A DNA stretch of 64,000 nucleotides from Atherinomorus stipes (Eukaryota; Chordata; Actinopteri; Atheriniformes; Atherinidae), in the NCBI GenBank assembly GCA_023101725.1, contig JALJCO010012682.1:1426001-1490000 (forward strand), read 5' to 3'. Shown piece after piece: positions 44,267-57,677 of this stretch. Numbering within the stretch: the first letter of the stretch is position 1; each line of letters begins with the position of its first letter. A model generated the notes under the pieces. It did no database searches. It was not told the DNA's origin and was given only the letters and a program-made list of their open reading frames with translations. A program made the translations under genes and the position numbers.

Positions 44267-46431
44267 GTGAGCACACCTCTTATGGTGTCCACATTTTTTT
44301 CTTTTTTAATGCTGCATGAATAAATTAATGAGAAAAAGGGCTATTTTGTGAAAGCAAGCAAAGTATATCAGTATTAAATCGTATGCAAGTGCAGAAGTGT
44401 TTTTATCAGTCAGTTTTGTTAGTTGTTAAACTAATGATTTTATGTTATCTAAGACTGCTTTTTGTGAAATAAATCATTCGTGAAATTGAAGGTAATTTTG
44501 ACAAATACAGTGTCTGGATAATTTTTGCTATAAATTTAACATTGACTGTAAAACTAAGTTCATAAAGAGCTGTACACATTCATGCAGGTGTTTTGTTTTA
44601 TACGAGTTGAGTCTGTGATGTATGCTGCTTCTGTTGTTGTCGGTGGGGGTTGGAAACCAGCATTTATGCAATTATATATAAGTAGTGATGCTTAGTGGGA
44701 CTCTGACTCTGCTGCTCCATGTGTAGGTGGCTTCTTCACACGAACAGCGCAATCCCTCCAACTGAATGAGTGTAAAAGCTGAGCATGCAAATGGACCAAT
44801 GGAGCAAAGATATGTCCTTTCTGATAGAAGTAATACAGAATGAATAGGCAGGAAGGGGGCACAGATAATCGTCGCCTTTCCCACATTGACACCTGGTCCA
44901 GGAAAAGAGATCGCCTCTGTTCTTTCCAAACTGTGCTCACTTGCTTTCATCACTCTCTTAACTCTGGAGACAGTGACCCTAACAGGCCACCGCAGGCCGA
45001 CTAAGGTCACGTTCCCATGTCGCTATCCTTCAAGTGCGATGTATACTCGTTTTATATTACTGATTATATCTAACTATCCAAATATACACTATTTCTGTAT
45101 ACATAAAAGATATTTTCAACAGTTAAATACATTAGTTTTTCACTGTATAATGGAATACAAATAAACCTCTTTAATTTCAAAAAGCATACATGTATGTGAA
45201 GTAGAGTTTGTGTAATTGTATATAAAGGGAAAAAAGAGGATAAGAAAAGGACAGGAAAACAGAAAAGGAAATGAGAATGATCTGGAAGAAGCACTATTAT
45301 TTTAAAAAACAACCGTCCGGGTCAACCCTTCAGTTAAGCACCTTTTAACTGGGCTCGTAAGGAGAACGGGTGGGGAGAGATTTGAGTAACTAGCTGGTGG
45401 ATGGGAGGGATAGAACGCACAGAGAGGTTTAGATAATTAGCATTAGAAATGTGGTAGACTGGGAGGAGGGAGAGATTTAAATAAGGCCACGGCTGGGATC
45501 GAACAGCGTAGGGGGAGATTTAAATGACGATGAGAGGATTGAGGAGATAAGATACCAGCAGCCGGGTTCGCACAGAAAAATGACAGCTTTCCAAGCTGCT
45601 CACTTTTCCTTTGGCTCATGTTTTGTCACATGACAGTAGGTCATTATTGAAATTTCTAAATTTGTGATCAAGTTTGCATGGAGAAGAAAGGATAAATGAC
45701 GTAGACACGTGAAATGCTTGTTCCATCGTCAGGAAGGATTTCTGTTGTTTTTCTTTATTTACACCTGTTTGTCCCATCAAACATTTATGATTAAATAGAT
45801 CCATGGGCGTTCTTTGTCAAGCATTGAGTGTTTTGGGGAATGAATGCACAGCAGACAGAGTGAGGATGAACAGTTAGGAAAAGAATTGAAAGAAGGAAAG
45901 AAAAAAATAGTAATTTCAGGTGTTGGTTATGTGAGGGGACTGGAAGTGTTTGGTAAACTGTCCATCTCTACAAATGAGCTTTTGCATTTCAATACCCTTT
46001 TTTTCCCTGTATGAAAAAAAGTTGATCTCAATTATTTAATGTGCTCTCTGAACCTTACTTATGGATTACATTTGGTTTAATCTTCTAAGAGTGTGATATA
46101 ATCGCTGAAAGAGCTGCATGTGGAAATGGGGGTGGAAAACATCTGAGATTGTGTTGTATGGTTGTTGAAGGGCTGTGAAAGAGAAACACTAAAGCAAGAC
46201 GGTGAAGGAGAAATACTGTTGGAAGGAGAGAAAAAAAGTCAGAAAGAGGAAAGTGACAAATGACCCCGTATTAAAAGACAGGATGTTTGCGTTTTAAAGA
46301 ACCACCTCAGCATTCGGTGCAGAGCAGGAGGAAGATTTTGTGTGGCCGTACAGTAATTGAGTTTCTGACCTGACCTCACTGCCTCTTGCTTCTCTGTTGC
46401 TTTTGACTGATAAGACTATGTGTGGGCAGTG

Positions 46432-46433
<2 letters not shown>

Positions 46434-46477
<44 letters not shown>
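46434..46477 (+). repeat. (TG)n microsatellite
   Basis: About 21 uninterrupted TG dinucleotides, in reelin intron 1. Confidence 0.97.
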
Positions 46478-46478
<1 letters not shown>

Positions 46479-47969
46479 GTCAACAAGCTTACTGTGTTTA
46501 GCTATCACATTGAGATGACCAAGAGAGGCTGTGTTACTCACTGTAAAATATTTGAGAAGGTGGGTGTATTGGCAGGGTCGCAGTGGACAAAATGGAAATA
46601 AAAATACTGCGGACATTCTGAACTGCTTGGAAACAGACGGAGGAGAAATGAAAAGATTTGTTGAGATTTTTGTGCTTGCTTTCACTCTAAGGTCAGTCTG
46701 TATATAAAACAAACAAAAAATAAGTGCACATACTCCCCACCTTTCTTTTTGAGGAGGGCCAAAAGCTAAAAGAGCCAATGGTCTAAATAATCAAAAGAAT
46801 CTTTTAGACCACTGTTGCTACACTCAGGAAGCAGCTCTTTATCTGAGTAATGTTTAAACATTTTTTTATTTAGTGTGTGACCTCTTTTAACACTGCTGTG
46901 GGAATGTGAGACGGTCTCTCTATAGATGTTTATAAGAAGCAGCATCAGCATACAAAACCCAGAGCCCTGTGTCTAAACATAGTTAATCGTACAGCACTGT
47001 TTGTCATTTCTGTTGACTTTTGTCCCTGTTTTTTTGGAAATGTTCACTGTTCATTCTTGTGTGCATTTTCAGTTAACAACAACATTACAAAGGGATTGGG
47101 ACACATCAGTGGGAGAACAGGAGAAGGCTAAAGTCCTCTAAACAGTCCAAATATGGTCTTCCACCCATAAGCACAATATATTCAAATCATCATTACCAGC
47201 TGAAGTAAAGAATACTTAATTTGATAAAAACCTAAAAGAATTCAGCTCATAATTACCTGGAAATATGGATGTATGATTGACACATGTGGCCAGTAAAATC
47301 ACTTGACGCCTCTATATTTAGGATTTTGTTGGATTTATTTCCCCTGCTGATTTCATTCTGGTTTGTAATAGTGATTCTGCGCTTGTTATGAAATCTTCAG
47401 TTGCCATTTCCTGTTTGGGTCAAGCACTGTTTTCTATGAGTTGGTTGGTTTGTATGTTTATGGAGGCTAACACCTTGTATGAGAGTCAGTGCTTTTACAT
47501 TAAACTATAGCAAGTTATTATGTTAGCCCAACCAAAGTCAGACTTTTAAAAGTGCAAGTAAGCATGATGTTCTGAAGAGAATTAGAAAAGTGACGTTCTC
47601 CAAACCAGACCAAAACACTCAGATGATGTGGATGGGGATCAAATGTCTGCTGTATTCTCTCAACTAGACTTTCCAGGTTCATGGAAAATTCTCCAGAGTT
47701 CCTTATAGGCTATTCTCATGTCTATGAAAAAGAAAAGTTAAGCCTAAACTGTGTAATTAGCACAGCTGAATTCCCAGAATCTAATCACATAACATATTTT
47801 TCTGTTTTTTCTTTTTGTTTGTTTGTTTGTTTGTTTTTTTTATGGCTGAATGCATTAAAAAATTGTGCGAGCACAAGTGAGATAGAATTTTATTAGGCAG
47901 TTGTTTTGTACTGGGTAGCATTGCATTTGACAAACTGTGAATAATAAGCAACAAACTATGTAAATTATG

Positions 47970-48085
47970 TGACTGACTGGCGACCTGTCCAGGGTGTACT
48001 CTGCCTCTCGCCTTATAATAGCTGGGATAGGCTCCAGCAACCCCCACCACCCTGAACTGGATAAGCGGTACAGAAAATGACTGAC
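47970..48085 (+). repeat. SINE/LINE 3'-end repeat ('cctgtccagggtgtac ... ggataagcgg')
   Basis: tggcgacctgtccagggtgt, then ctctgcctctcgcc, then agctgggataggctccagca, then ggataagcggtacagaaaat, ending in short ATGAC-type repeats. This is a very common dispersed repeat tail in fish genomes; I cannot fix its family with certainty. A 41-bp truncated relative lies at 31936-31976. Confidence 0.75.
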
Positions 48086-49214
48086 ATGACTGTGTAAATT
48101 GTAATATGTCTTGTTTTCAAAACCACACCATGCATTTTTGAATGTCTAAACCATGCTACAACCCCACCACTAGTTGTTGCTCGGCTCACTTTTTTTCCCC
48201 ACAAATATAATTGTTGTTTTTCTGTTTGACCCAACATGTCACCCACATTGTGTACTTCCATGCATCCATGTAAGCAACACTGATAAACTGACGGGTACAG
48301 TTTTTTTCCCATTTGAAATTCATGTTGGTTGAATTGATTTCTAAATTACTGTATTTCTATTCACCTAGCTATAAATTTTTGTGGTATCATGTCCATCATG
48401 ACAAATTTGGAGCTTGTCCAGGATTCATTCCTGGGTGTTTGTGTTTCCGTATTTAATCAGTTACTTTGGGTGATCGCATCCAGGTGCTGAATGTAGGATT
48501 TTCCAAGCAGTTGAAGTGGAGTGACCAATGAATTTTGATTGGTATGTACAGTCAGTCGGAGTTGTTGTTTTTGACCTCCTTTTACATGATTAAGTGTTGT
48601 TCCTCACTCAGTATAATTGCTGTTTATGCAACATCTTGGAGAGTTAAGTTTTGGTGTTAAGCATCATGTCTGGTTGCAGTTGTTTGATTAATTTGAAGGA
48701 TTAATGTGTTAAAATGTTGCTATGAATTTGTATTGGAGCTTAAACTGTTCTCTCCTGTTTGGTATAGCAGGCTTGCTCCCTTTGAGTTTCATTAGTTTGT
48801 TGTTTTTCTGCAAATATTAGGGTTAGAACTTTGTCTTGAGAGCATGTCTGTGGTTCGGGGGATTTGCCAGTGTGTTCTAATGCATCCCGTTGGCCTGGCA
48901 CTGGAAAATGGATCAGGTTGAAGATTTCTTTGCGTTGCCTTCAGAATCAGTATTGGGCAGCAGTGCAAAAGAATTATCGTTGAAAACTGTAGAGCTTTAT
49001 AGAAATTGTATCAGTGCACACTGAACATAATCTCTTGACATATACATAAAATCAGTGCAACATGTACTTGGGACTTGTTACTAATGTAAAAGATATAGCT
49101 AGGTATGAATACATAACAGGGGGGTTTACAATGACAACAATCTCTTGTGCTCATTTGGACAATGGAATTTCCCAGAATCCCTTGATTTAGTCAGACTTTG
49201 CAGAATTTTTTTGT

Positions 49215-49361
49215 AATGGTTGTGTCTTGTTGCGTTCTACCGCAGCTCCTCATCACCCCAGTCCCACACTCCCGAAGGACGGGGGACTGGGGTTCGGCTG
49301 CTAAGGCACTCGGAGGTGGGGGCCTGGAATGACCGCCCGGGGACGCGCCCACGGCTCGCCG
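49215..49361. other. 147-bp GC-rich insert in one arm of the inverted repeat
   Basis: Absent from the matching position of the right arm. It contains ttctaccgcag (acceptor-like) followed by GC-rich text with cacactcccgaaggacgggg and gaccgcccggggacgcgccc. It has no obvious TSD and no tail. Origin unknown: it could be a captured exon or UTR piece, or an insert lost from the other arm. Confidence 0.6.
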
Positions 49362-50036
49362 CCATAAAGGGGAAGTTCAGGATTTTTGACATAGGGCCTC
49401 ATTTACAAGTGAGCCAGGGTACTACTAATCACTGAAGACAGTTTCAACATATTTCATCCCATTATTCTAGTTCCAGGAGGTTGCCAATGCTAATGCTAGT
49501 GTGAGTCAAGAGGAATCTGCTAGTCTCTCATTAAAACCAATCTTATCTGCTCCACAGAACATTCGAGGCAAATCAGCAAGCCTATCTGTGTAAATGCTGT
49601 GTTAAACTAGTAAACTTGTGTGTTAAACAAGTAAAACTAGCCTTGTATGACATATTTTGCATTACATATTGAGGATCTAGTTTCTTATCAGCTGCGGAAT
49701 TATATACTTTGTTTCCAGGTGGTAGTGTTACTACCTTTGTCAGTGTATTCTGGTTCATAGATATAGGGTGACAGTTAGTTTGATGAAAAAAGTTTGAAAT
49801 CGTCATCAAAATCTGACATATCCTCATGCCTTTCAGATGTGGCCATAGTTTTAATTGTATATTTGTGTAATGAAATTCCTTCATGCATGTTGCAGCAGAT
49901 GACATCACTCTGCTGCCAAATACAGGAAGTAAAACGTTGCAAAGTGTCTCAGCAGCAACAATCAAAATGCAACAAAATGCAAGGTTAGTTTTATTTGTAA
50001 CATTATTCTATTAGCATGGCATTTAAACAGATAGTC

Positions 50037-50657
50037 TTAAAGGGACATTGTGTAACAATTGTATATTGCGAACAGCTCCCTAGTACTTTTCATGCTGCAT
50101 TTGCGTGAAACCAGGCAGACGGACAACAGCCGCTGCATGTAAAGGCATAAACAAGCCTCTATGTGAAAACATGGTCTATCGGTTATGGTGACTTCAGTCC
50201 ACATCTGATACGTTGTCATGGTGATGTCGTATTGTTTTCCCTGACCCATGTTTTACCGTCTTTTTCTCGGCTTCTGTGATTAAAATTACATCTGGTTTGT
50301 TACCAACGGCTGTCTGCCATCTGCATGTGAACGCAGCATCAGAGTAACGCTGGTTCCTGCTGCAGTGACTTTTCAAAGGCATTACCTTGAACTGAGCTGA
50401 CAACTCTGGTGAGTTTTTGTGGGTTCCTACTGTCATGCTTCTACTGAACGTAAAAACATGGCGACACGACATGGTGGCCACCACCGAGCCGACCCGTTCG
50501 ATGTATATATGAATGATACGAACGGCAAATTCAGAGCTTACAGGAGCACTTCAGTCTGTTGATGGGAGTGATTACTGATTAATGGAAAAACACTTTTGAA
50601 TGAAATAATCAATTTTTGTGAATAGGTAACAGAAGAACTTACACAATATCCCTTTAA
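50037..50657. mobile_element. TTAA-flanked MITE, 613 bp (TIR AGGGAcATTGTGTAA)
   Basis: TTAA duplicates at 50037-50040 and 50654-50657. The ends are AGGGACATTGTGTAAC and TTACACAATATCCCT. It lies wholly within the spacer of the larger inverted repeat and encodes no transposase. Confidence 0.85.
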
Positions 50658-53600
50658 GTTATAAATGATTTGCATCGGATGTTCTGTGGAGTGGATAAGA
50701 TTGGTTTTAATGACAGGCTAGCAAATTCCTATTGACTTACACTAGCATTAACATTGGTGACCTCCTGGAACTAGAATAACAGAATGAAATATGTTGAAAC
50801 TGTCCAGTGAAAAGTAGTGTCCTGGCTCTTTCGAAAATGAGGCCCTATGTCAAAAATCCTGAACTTCCCCTTTATGGACAAAATTTTTTTTGCAAAGTCT
50901 GACTAAATCAAGGGATTCTGGGAAATTCCATTGTCCAAATGAGCACAAGAGATTGTTGCCATTGTAAACCCCCCTGTTATGTATTTATACCGAGCTATAT
51001 CTTTTACATTAGGAACAAGTCCCAAGTACATGTTGCACCGATTTTATATGTCAAGAGATTATGTTCAGTGTGCAATGAAAAACATTGGAGATGACTTCTT
51101 AATACAAAGAAATTTTTAAGTCCAATGCCTTCAACATTTTCTCACACAATCCACACCATCATGTACCGTACTTCATTTAAAGCTCAACTCCCCTTACATT
51201 TTATATACTAAAACAAGGCTAATGGTTCAATTAAATGGCCAGGTCGGACTCTAACTGAAGCTCAACTCAGTTGTGCATGTAACTTTTCTGTGTCAGTGGT
51301 TTTATTAGTAGCATGTGTATTTGCATATTGTCTAGGTTTATGCTTAGGGTTATTGGGGACATTTCTGAGCGCTGGAAAAGCTATTCACACAATCTGTTGA
51401 TAATTCATCCATGCACAGGTAGATGGTGTACTCCACATTATTGCAATAATAGCCATTGGGATTAATCTGTGGTTTCTACAGCAGCAACTGTTCCACTGGC
51501 CTTTTGAAGGGCAAATTATTCAAGAGAAACAACTTTCCAAGGAGATTTGGACATTGGTGTTAAAGACACAACATAACTTTAAGACCTTAAAACTATGCGT
51601 TTCTGACTTGTTTTGATGGCACACCAATATTTGAGATGTCACTGCCCAGCGGTGTCCCTAGGCTCAGAAACTACACTATGTGACTTTTGCGTCCAGGATG
51701 CTGCCGTGACGTTGCAGCCTACTATTGGTTGCGCACTGCATCACGTACTATGGTGTGGATATGAACCAAACATGAACACAGCGGGTGTTTTGAATGCGCA
51801 TCATGTTGGATTCACAACTTTTCCTCTCTACCGGAGGAAGAGAGGAAAAGAGAGAGAGGAAGGGAAAGATAAGACTTTTCTTATGTCTTTTGCTGGCTGG
51901 AGTGAGCTCACAGTACAGGTATGATGCAAGATAGATGCTAGTATAGCCGTCAATAGGGGCAAGAAAACTGTTAAAGTTCCGTTGTGGGTCTTTAAGTGAA
52001 GTTCTTAATGGTAACTTGTAAATAAATTCACCTTTAACAAATGCCTTCAACTAATCCCATGAAAACCTATCATATCAGACATTATACATTAAATTCAGTA
52101 TTTTTCCACCCAGCCAGCAAAAACGTGAAAAAAGTGCCTGGCAAAGTGAGAGGCCATTATCCATGAAAAGTTATCTTTTTTTTTCTTTCATTTATTTGGT
52201 GACATGATTAAAAAACATTACTAACAAATGGTTACCAGATGTTATCCTGTGTCCACATATCATTAAGATATATCATTTTATAATTATCAAGTAACGAATA
52301 AAATTTCTTGTTCCCTTGGATTAGTAACCCATGACCCCAACTTTGTTATCTTGTTCCTACATGTTAATAATGTATGGCTGCAGTATGACTCAGTAATGGA
52401 TGGCCACCCTTTGGTAATACTTTTTTCTCTGTTGATGTGACAGAGGGGGTCTGTAGATGCCTGTAGAGCAATAAGTCAGTCATATTTTTAAGTTATGTCT
52501 ACAGTCGTCTACACCTGTGGAAGCTGGTACTATCTTACCATTCACCAGGACACATAAAAATGTCCTGGAAACTTTTTAGTCTGCCCAGACTCTGCACTGT
52601 GAAGACTAAAGATGCTACGGAAAGCCAAAATGAAATATTGGTGACTAAAGAAACCATTTAGATGTCATCATCACCCTATGCACCACTTAACCTCTGAGGA
52701 GACTGCAGAGTATCGGCTTTCTGACCTCTGACCATTACTTGTCAGACCTGCATTGTTCTCTGTTACTGAGGAGATTAGATTTGGTTAGGGTACCTATTTT
52801 TTTCAGCCCAACTTGCTTCTCTTTTCATCCACTGTGGAATTTCATATTTACCTATTCAAAATGCCAGGAAAACTTGGATTGCAGGAAGCAATGGTTACTG
52901 AACCAGAGTGTCCTAGTTTTCATGGAAACATCTAGTTTAGGGGAGCTAGGACACTGGAAATGTAGTAGAGACACGGGAAATAATGAAGGGAATATGGTTT
53001 AACATGTTTCTCTTGACAGTTAAAAAGGAAAGCAACATACAGGCATTACCAGCACTTTCGAGTGGTCCAAACCTTTGCAATCATCAGCTTCCCAGTTTCT
53101 CTGCCTCTCTGTCTCCTGCTGCTTTGTCTGAATATATATCACCAGAGAATAAAGAGAAGTGTGTCAAGTGTGTTACTGTTTGTATGGGCTTGCTTGGTGT
53201 GTTTGGGTGTTCTGTCTTTGTGGACAATGAATGATGAACCATTTAAGGACCATTGTATTCTCATAGATATGCCAGTTTCCTTTCTATCAAGGAGCAGATG
53301 GGCGAGAAATGAGAATGGATATTCAGTGAGAATCTTCCCTTTGTCACACATGCACGCCTGGCCATGTGCACAGCACTCAGCTCTTAGTGGGTGATCCATC
53401 ATGACGTAGAGACAGGTCAGATGTTCCGCTGGCTAAACACAAACGTCCTGATCAGCGGACTGTTGCGATTCTTTGTGTCAGTGTAACAACGGAGTCTGAC
53501 ATGATAACATGAAGTCAAGGTTTGTACTCTCTTCCTGTCAGGAGCTAAAAACCTGTGTCAAGACTTTCCTTCAACATGCTTGAGCTATCTTTATCATACT

Positions 53601-54469
53601 GTACAAATACTATATGACTAACTCGTAATATTACAAACCAGCACTGACAAACATCTGCCGTTTTTAATACTAAAAAATCAGTGAGCTGAAGCAGCTCAGT
53701 AGCAGAGAATCTCAACCCCTGTAAGTAAGGTTTCAGATGCCACCTTATGTACAACCTTTCTAGAAAATTGATTTACTATATCAGAGTATGAAGATTATCC
53801 TTAGGAGACGGTCCCGTTGTTAGCCCTTTGCTGGTTGTGGTTGCCAGTGTGGTGCCAGGTGTTGTAGAAAGAACTAAAAATGTAGACAGCGAGTGGATTG
53901 CTGCCAGGTAGAGGTGTGTGTCTGTGCCAGTTTTATTTGGCCAAGCAGCAATAACTGGTAGTTTATTTTGTTTCCTTTGCTTTTTTTTTCACTTTCCTCT
54001 ATAGATTAATTTTCCAACCACAACAAGAAAGCTCTTAACAAGCAAATGTGAGCAGTGATTTCAGTAACTTTTATGAGTGGGCAGACAAGTGGCTGAAAGT
54101 AGTTTCAGGATGTTTGAGTGTGTGCTTGTCTGTTGGGGGTTTGCCATTTTTGGAGTGCCTCTTTGTTGCTGATACGAACTGTGTGTGTAAGAACTGGATT
54201 CCCTGCTGTCCAGTACTTGCTCTGTTTCCCTCGTGTAATTTTCTATTGCGTGTAGATCAAGGGGCAAGGGGCAATCAAGGGGCAATCAAGCTCCTTCTTT
54301 GCTCTTGATAAGGTCTCAGTTTGTTACAGAGTCGCACAACGGCGGTTTTTAGTCAGCGAATTGCAAGTCTAAGCATGTCTTACCTTAACCATGCCGCTTA
54401 GGGGGCTTATCTTTGTTAGCTCCTCTTAGTTTCGTGTTAGCTCAGTTAGCGTTTAGCCCACAGTACGTC

Positions 54470-54650
54470 AGCTGTCAATCATTTGCCCCGCGGCCGCGCT
54501 GTGCCCATTTTAGTATTTTCCTGGAGTGACGACGTACGTGACACGGCAAGATGGCGACGGTAAGACACGCCCAACTGGCTTCACATTTCTCTATTCAGAA
54601 GAGACCGGAAGCTACGTCCAGTAATTATATACAGTCTATGGTGTAGATTT
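54470..54650 (+). repeat. CpG-rich patch with ATG-donor motif, probably a dispersed repeat end
   Basis: Contains gcggccgc, gacgacgtacgtgac, then AAGATGGCGACGGTAAGAC (ATG at 54551 followed after nine bases by a donor-like GTAAGA). It ends near attatatacagtctatgg, a familiar terminus of dispersed fish repeats. An unrelated first exon inside reelin intron 1 is the less likely reading. Confidence 0.4.
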
Positions 54651-57600
54651 ATTTAGACTGGATGACCAACATAGTGATACAAATTAAATAATATAGTTTT
54701 TCCTCTTTTTTATGTTGATGACTTAGAAGTTTTAGTGCTACCAGTTACTGTTATGTAGGCCTACTCTGCTTTTAGAGTCACAGTGTGGTAGTTTTTTCAT
54801 CCATCTCAAGAAATAACAGAAAAGCATAAATCAACAAATCAGTTTGTTTACTGAAGCCAAAAATATTCTGATTTGTGTAATTTACCATAATCCTCACTGT
54901 AAAGACACTGCAGTGCTGATGTGTCATTAATATTAAGACTATAAGCATTTTTATGAAGATGAGCAATGACTAAGGAGCAGTTTTACTGGAAGACACTGCT
55001 AACATTACTCTTTTCCTTTTGATAATACTGAATACATTTGATTCAGGTATGATTGCACAAAAACAAGCACATACTGTACTTTATCTATTGGTGTCCATGC
55101 ATTAGAGATACCATTGACCGTAAGGTAGATTAATGTGTCTAGCTATGCACCATGTAGGCTCAATTAAATTCACAGGCTGTCTTTCCAGCTCTGTAAGGCT
55201 ACTTATTGTTCAAATTTCTGGATGCAGTTTATGCTTTGGGAACCATAAATGTAAAAAGCATTAACCTTGACAAAAACAGCTAGGGTTAGATAAAAAAAGA
55301 AATCTAATGCTGTACAGATTAGATATATGACATATTTGAGCCCAAAATCAACCAACATTGATATGTTCACAGTTTATTTTGTTGGAGCCACTGGAAAAAT
55401 TCCTACCACAATGTGCTGGAGGTAAAAGTGTGGACGGAGAGTCAAAGTCTTGTTTACAGAGGAGTGGATACAAATATTAAAGTCTTGCCAAAAAAGAAAA
55501 AAAGGTCAAATGACAGGAATGGATCTGCAAGTTAATGATACACATCTTGTTGGAAAGAAGATCAAAATGTTGAGTTCAATAGAGCAGTGTATCGAATTTC
55601 ACAAATTTCACAAATTTCACTGTCAATGTCCACTGATACCTCTGTGGAAGACTTGTAAATTTTGCTTAGTGAAATGTGTTGAAAACCAGCTGTTACAGCA
55701 TTTAGATTCCCAAATATTCATCTCAATGTGGTAAAAGATGACCAAAAGAATACTAAAATACTTCAAAGGTCTTGAGTGAAACCTCTTTTTGGTGTCCACA
55801 TATTATTGAATAGCTTCACAATGTGTCAAATTGCTATTATCATTATATAAAGTAAACAAATGATGGGATGAAAACCCATCTTGCTTTTGAAAATGGTATT
55901 TCCAACATTTTGCTACTTAATGCCATTAAAATCTATTTATCTAACAAACTTAATCTTGGATACATACTTTATGAGTTTGCTCTTTTCATAATCTGATAAA
56001 TTACGGTGAACCTGAGCAGAACATTGATTCAGACAGCCCCCAAAACGCAATCTAAATCCTGAGGGTGTGAGGATGAATGTCAACCACATTATATCAACAG
56101 CTGAAAAATTATAATAGAGAACACAGTGGTGCAGCCTTCTACAGTCTATTTTTTTCTTGATTTCATTGGCCCAGTACAGTGTTTTAACATTTATCTTTAG
56201 GTTACAGACAGATTGTAAATGAGTTTTTCCTCTCTAAAGACTCAAATTATACGTGTTATTGATAAAAGTTGTAGGTGTCTGTTTAAACTTATGTTAATGT
56301 CCTCACTCCTATCTACATCCTAACAATTTACTAGTGTTCATTCTCCTTGAGGACTACCAAACGGTCCTAAGTTGGATTTTGAAAGTGGTGCATATTTCTG
56401 TTCTCCTGGGGTCATTTCTCAACAACGGCTGGTTGATGTGAGCTTTCCAGAGGTTTCTTCCTTTCAAAGAATAGAGCTCCTGTTGGAGGATAGTGTACCT
56501 CCTCCTCTCCTTTCTCCTCCTCCTGTTCTAGATCCTCCTCCTGGCAGCTTCATTGAGAGAACTGTAATCCCTGCTTGGGGGGGCAGTGTGTCGTCTGTGC
56601 TGATAGCATTCAGAGGGACTTGTAGTGCCCCAGTGGACCCACTACAGAGGAGGCGGCATGGTGCAACTGGCTGGGTGCTGGGCACACAGCGCATGGCACA
56701 GGCGGATTAGCTCCAGCCCTACCCCCCATTCAGCACCAGCCTTCCACAAACAAGCAGACCCTTTCTGCCTGGAAAGAGGCAGCAGGCTGGCAGAGGCAGA
56801 TTACACATACACATTCATACACAAGCTCATGCATATACTTTCCCTGAAAATACTTAATCCCCCTGTGACATCCTCATATGCTCAACCTTACACCTCCAAG
56901 ATAAATCATGAGGGAAAAATGCAAGCTTAACTATTAGTCTTTAATATTTAATGAGTGTTATTTTTATAAAGAGGACTTATAAAACAGATCTCTTTTTCCC
57001 TCTGCTTTAGATTATATTTTTGTGTATCTGAAGTTACTTCTAACTCAAAAACTTTGTTCTGGGCTGTCAAGGTGATCTGTCCAGATTAGCAGAGGGAAAT
57101 ATACATTACTGTTCTGAGTATGTCTCTCGAGCCCCGTCATCTTTATCTCTTTTCAGCTTCAAGTTCAAATGCTGCATTTGCCAAAGCTTGTAAGTGACTC
57201 AGAAATGCTTTTTGCTCCATTATTAAGACCAAATTCTGGTACAAATGTACTAGCTGTAAAGTTACGGCCTAATGTAATTGTTTAAATGAACATTTTGGCA
57301 GATTGTCTATATGCAGTCCAAAATATATTCCTGCATTTTTAGGTAAACAATGATGCATCTTCTTAAGAAAAAAGTAAATACAAATGTTAACAAACACAAG
57401 GGAATGATCATACCATGAAGTGCAGGGTTATGGAACCAACAGGAGATAAACATCGGAACAAAATCTTTCAGCTCCTACTTTACGCCATCGTTCCTTCCTG
57501 TAGTGCAGTATTTTAACAAGCTGAGTCAGTATAACACATGACCACTACAGGGCCTAGTCCACACAGAGCTGAAGCTGGTTTAGGTGTGAAACTGAGCAGA

Positions 57601-57677
57601 AATCTTGGGAAAGGTTTCACGATCCCCATGAAACCACTGTAGCACATCATACAAGGCTGTGGGTGGCATTATGATGA

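Larger units (their letters stand above)
49015..51074. repeat. Large inverted repeat, arms of about 409 bp and about 560 bp, 1.1-kb spacer
   Basis: The left arm (49015-49575) and right arm (50666-51074) are inverted copies at roughly 90 percent identity by eye. Shared landmarks: tgcacactgaacataatctc against gagattatgttcagtgtgca, and aaggggaagttcaggatttt against aaaatcctgaacttcccctt. The left arm is longer by a 147-bp GC-rich insert (49215-49361). The spacer contains a TTAA MITE (50041-50653). It resembles a fold-back or long-TIR element; no clear target duplication or transposase was found. Confidence 0.88.

Noticed and set aside
49215..49361. GC-rich insert as a reelin exon
   Set aside because: It does not encode the expected reelin sequence (VTISTSTFF...) in any frame and is not followed by a convincing donor.
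55450..55734. 94-codon open frame on the plus strand in reelin intron 1
   Set aside because: It contains a short tandem repeat (tttcacaaa units) and no recognisable motif; likely chance.
56372..56710. 112-codon open frame, proline-rich centre
   Set aside because: No homology that I recognise; the opposite strand is also open over most of it; no clear exon signals. A weakly transcribed exon cannot be excluded.
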